Shown piece by piece: positions 6,683 to 9,134 of a stretch of DNA of 9,134 bases. The number at the start of each line of letters is the position of its first letter. The first letter of the stretch is position 1. This stretch comes from Actinomycetota bacterium. Its GTDB lineage: Bacteria; Actinomycetota; CADDZG01; WHSQ01. The DNA is taken from contig JACDBF010000080.1 of NCBI GenBank assembly GCA_013695055.1, positions 1 to 9,134 of the forward strand, in the 5' to 3' direction. The notes beneath the pieces are model-generated. The model saw only the letters and a program-made list of their open reading frames with translations. It was not told the DNA's origin and did not search any database. The translations under genes and the position numbers were made by a program.

Positions 6683-7938
6683 AGATCGTCCTGGTCGTCC
6701 CGGGATTCCCAAAGTTGTCGGAAACGTTCATCGTCAACAAGTTCGAGAGACTTCTCGCCGCGGGTTATGACGTCAAGGTGATTTGCGATCGCTCGGAGAC
6801 GAGCGAGTGGGCGCGGTTCGATTTGCACGACGAATGGGGCCTCCGTCGACGCGTGATCCAAACATCCCCTCGACGACCGGAATCGCGCGCAGCCCTGGCC
6901 GCTCCAGGTGTGCTCATTCGCTGCTTGATGCTGAACCCCCGAGGGACATTCCGCTACCTTCAGAGGTTCTGGCCGAGCCTGCGGTGGCGGACGTTCGTTC
7001 GCCTGTATGTGGATGCCGAACTCATTGGCTTGAAACCCGAGATCATTCATTTTGAGTTCGGAGCGCTGGCGGTGGACCGGATGCACCTCGGCGAGATCCT
7101 CAAGTGCAAGGTTGTGGTCAGCTTCCGAGGGCATGACCTTACCTTCGTGGGATTGGATCAGCCCGACTACTACGCAGATATCTGGACGAAGGCCGATGCC
7201 GTCCATCTCTTGGGTCGTGACCTGTGGACCAGAGCTCGGGAGCGTGGCTGTCCTCCCCGCATCGAGCACGCGCTCATCGCTCCCGCTATCGACCTAGAGA
7301 GGTTCGGTTGCACCGACCGTCCGCCGGAAGACATCGGAACGAGCTCTCGTCCGGCCCTCCTTCTGAGTGTCGCGAGGCTCCACTGGACGAAGGGGCACGA
7401 ATACGTCATGACTTCGGTCAGACTGCTTATCGACAGTGGACTCTCGGTCCACCTGAGAATAGTGGGCGAGGGCGACTTCCTCGATGCCGCCGGGTTCTGC
7501 CGACGGCAATTGGGGCTGGAAGATTTCGTGACTCTGGTGGGAGCGGTCCCTCCGGCGCGGGTGGTGGAAGAACTTGACGATGCCGACATCCTCGTCCAGG
7601 GGTCTGTTTCCGAGGGCTTCTGCAATGCGGTAATGGAGGCCCAGGCGATGAGGCTGCCGGTGGTGGTCAGTGATGCCGGTGGCTTGCCCGAGAACGTCGC
7701 CGATGGGGTGACGGGATTCGTCGTGCCTCGCCGCGATCCGGACGCGATGGCAGAAAAGCTCGCAATCCTGATCAACGACCCCGAGCTCCGACAAGAGATG
7801 GGCCTAGCCGGCCGCCAAAGGGTCGAAGCGCTTTTCCGTCTCGAGGATCAGATCCGCGCCTTCGGGAGTCTTTACGATGAGGTGTGTCACGAAGATCCGA
7901 AGGATGAGGTTTCAGCGTCGAGCGAAGCGGCCTTCTGA
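6679..7938 (+). CDS. GT-B glycosyltransferase, family 4 (second of a tandem pair)
   Basis: A 419-residue GT4 enzyme. Start ATG 6679 overlaps the stop of the preceding glycosyltransferase (ATGA), has GGGAA eight bases upstream, and gives an N terminus MKIVLVVPGFPKLSETFI that begins directly with the first beta strand. The same frame is open back to 6349, but that extension lies inside the previous gene and is Arg/Ser-rich. The acceptor domain carries IIHFEFG (122-128) and VVVSFRGHDLTFVG (145-158). The donor domain carries SVARLHWTKGHEY (230-242, with Arg233 and Lys238 for donor phosphates), IVGEGDF (261-267) and the E-x7-E motif EGFCNAVME (Glu312 and Glu320), then MRLPVVVSDAGGLPE. It is clearly related to the upstream GT4 (shared ETFI, IHFE, SxRG, KGxEY and E-x7-E segments) and probably acts on the same glycan. 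Its acidic C-terminal tail has no obvious function. Confidence 0.9.
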   Translation: MKIVLVVPGFPKLSETFIVNKFERLLAAGYDVKVICDRSETSEWARFDLHDEWGLRRRVIQTSPRRPESRAALAAPGVLIRCLMLNPRGTFRYLQRFWPSLRWRTFVRLYVDAELIGLKPEIIHFEFGALAVDRMHLGEILKCKVVVSFRGHDLTFVGLDQPDYYADIWTKADAVHLLGRDLWTRARERGCPPRIEHALIAPAIDLERFGCTDRPPEDIGTSSRPALLLSVARLHWTKGHEYVMTSVRLLIDSGLSVHLRIVGEGDFLDAAGFCRRQLGLEDFVTLVGAVPPARVVEELDDADILVQGSVSEGFCNAVMEAQAMRLPVVVSDAGGLPENVADGVTGFVVPRRDPDAMAEKLAILINDPELRQEMGLAGRQRVEALFRLEDQIRAFGSLYDEVCHEDPKDEVSASSEAAF

Positions 7939-7945
7939 GCGACTT

Positions 7946-9134
7946 GTGGCGGCCGACGTGATCCATCTCGCCTGGCTCGGCACCTCAAACCCGCCGCCAT
8001 CCTGGTCTCTCGGGACCGTCCATGTCCTGGAACCGACCCCAAACGCCGTCTCCGTCCTGATGCGAGATGCGGCCGATCTGCCGTCGGATGCCTGGCTGTT
8101 CTGGGACGGGGCGCTCGGCCGACCAGATGAGCTCACCGTCTCTCGAGTTTGTGGCCGTCGGGGCGATCTCTGGCATGCAGGTCTCGCACTCGGCCTGGCC
8201 GGACAACCGCAGCTGCTCGACTCCGTTGCACCGACGTGGATGTTGCACCGTGATCCTGACCCAGAGATCGAAGCCACCTCGTGGCGAGTGAGCTTTCGAG
8301 CGTGCCTTGTGCGCTCCGATGTGCTGCGCTCGGTTGAACCCCCTAGCAACGCATTCAGGACGCTCGAGGGTTCAGGACTCGAGTATGGGCACCGCTGCCT
8401 CGGCCTCGGTGTGGTGACTCGCCACTTTCCGAAACTGCTCCCGGACCAAGCCCCAACCCCCACCGTCACGCTTCCGATCGAGGACCAGCTCCAGTTCGTT
8501 ATGCACAGGTACGGGACTAGATGGGCCAGATGGGCGATGCTTCGAGCCATCTTTAGGAGATTGGTCACACTTCCCACGGCGGTATCGGCGTGGAGAGCCG
8601 TACAAAAGGCGCCTCGGGTGAGCGCAGGAACAGCGTTACCCATGCCGCGCGGCCTGCCTTCCGGAAGGGATCTGGACAAGAAAGTCACTATCTTGATCCC
8701 GACCCTGGATCGATACCCGTTCCTCCGCAAGCTCCTGGGACAGCTCAGGTCCCAGACAGTTGGTCCAGGCGAGATCATCATCGTCGACCAGACCGACGTC
8801 TCGCAGCGGAAAGACGATCTCTACGAGGAGTTCTCCGATCTTCCGATGCACGTGCACTACCTCGACAAGAAGGGACAAAGCTCCGCCCGCAATCTTGGAC
8901 TGCATCATGCTCGAGGTGATCTCGTGCTGTTCCTTGACGACGACGACGAGATCCCGGACACGTTGCTCGAGTCTCATCTCAAAGCCCTCGATTCTTCGGG
9001 AGCCGAGGTTTCCTGCGGCGCGGTCGACGAGCCCGGCGCTCTCACGGCAGATCTGCTTCAACACCCACAGGTGAGCAGCGTCTTCCCGACTGGCAACTCT
9101 CTAGCCAGCCTGCAAGCCGTGATCGGGGCGGGCG
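7946..9134 (+). CDS. Two-domain protein: unrecognised Trp-rich N-terminal domain fused to a GT2 glycosyltransferase (cut by window edge)
   Basis: The frame is open without interruption to the right edge, at least 396 codons. Residues from 247 begin a GT2 GT-A domain: VTILIPTLDRYPFLRKLL, IIIVDQTD, GQSSARNLGL and FLDDDDEIPD, whose Asp331-Asp334 run supplies the metal/UDP-binding DXD. FPTGNSL near the edge fits the acceptor region; the rest lies outside. Residues 1 to about 230 form another globular region with ADAWLFWDG-like WLFWDGALGRPDEL, GDLWHAGLALGLAG, TSWRVSFRACLVR (from 111), GLEYGHRCLGLG (Glu146, His149, Arg150) and IEDQLQFVMHRYG. It may be a degenerate GT-A domain (FWDG where DXD is expected; the LEYGHR stretch where an ED acceptor motif usually lies), but I do not recognise the family. 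The start is uncertain: GTG 7946, seven bases after the previous stop, is chosen. ATG 7904 and ATG 7877 (GGGAG eight bases upstream) would add Arg-rich residues and overlap the preceding gene. Confidence 0.82.
   Translation, partial: MAADVIHLAWLGTSNPPPSWSLGTVHVLEPTPNAVSVLMRDAADLPSDAWLFWDGALGRPDELTVSRVCGRRGDLWHAGLALGLAGQPQLLDSVAPTWMLHRDPDPEIEATSWRVSFRACLVRSDVLRSVEPPSNAFRTLEGSGLEYGHRCLGLGVVTRHFPKLLPDQAPTPTVTLPIEDQLQFVMHRYGTRWARWAMLRAIFRRLVTLPTAVSAWRAVQKAPRVSAGTALPMPRGLPSGRDLDKKVTILIPTLDRYPFLRKLLGQLRSQTVGPGEIIIVDQTDVSQRKDDLYEEFSDLPMHVHYLDKKGQSSARNLGLHHARGDLVLFLDDDDEIPDTLLESHLKALDSSGAEVSCGAVDEPGALTADLLQHPQVSSVFPTGNSLASLQAVIGAG

Noticed and set aside
7912..8781. A 289-codon open frame on the minus strand
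   Set aside because: It is antisense to the continuous plus-strand frame encoding the fusion protein with a clear GT2 domain. Its translation is Ser/Arg/Pro-rich with no recognisable motif.
1..9134. CRISPR arrays, tRNA/rRNA genes, insertion sequences, attachment sites
   Set aside because: Reading by eye, I saw no regularly spaced repeats, no tRNA-like cloverleaf, no transposase or integrase motifs and no flanking inverted repeats.

Overview
The window looks like a surface-polysaccharide export and assembly locus from a GC-rich bacterium, probably an actinobacterium or a similar metagenomic lineage. This placement is an inference from the overall GC richness, frequent GTG and TTG starts, a possible leaderless TANNNT promoter and the kinds of genes present. 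No rRNA or other taxonomic marker is in the window, so it is not firm.

Layout: at the left edge (1-292, minus strand) is the 5' end of a gene for a secreted, Asp-rich protein, cut by the window edge. Diverging from it, after a gap of about 240 bases, is a VanZ-like four-helix membrane protein (532-966). From 1078 to the right edge every gene is on the plus strand and closely spaced: a UDP-N-acetylhexosamine 6-dehydrogenase; an ABC-2 polysaccharide export permease (Wzm type); its ATPase with a C-terminal carbohydrate-binding domain (Wzt type); a SAM-dependent methyltransferase; two related GT4 glycosyltransferases; and, running off the right edge, a fusion of an unrecognised Trp-rich N-terminal domain to a GT2 glycosyltransferase. 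That last gene and the left-edge gene have no stop codon inside the window and were found by direct translation.

How they may work together: the dehydrogenase would supply an acidic UDP-HexNAcA sugar. The glycosyltransferases would build a lipid-linked glycan on the cytoplasmic side. The methyltransferase, whose start overlaps the ATPase stop, could modify the glycan or cap its non-reducing end. The Wzt C-terminal domain could bind that end and commit the chain to export by Wzm/Wzt. The capping idea is drawn from the enterobacterial O8/O9a paradigm and is not shown by the sequence. No initiating sugar-phosphate transferase, Wzy/Wzx or ligase is visible, so the locus probably continues to the right.

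The points most worth a second look are the cryptic domain fused to the GT2 enzyme, the gene order that places a methyltransferase directly after a carbohydrate-binding Wzt, the tandem GT4 paralogues, and a 10-codon mini-ORF whose stop overlaps the TTG start of the permease.
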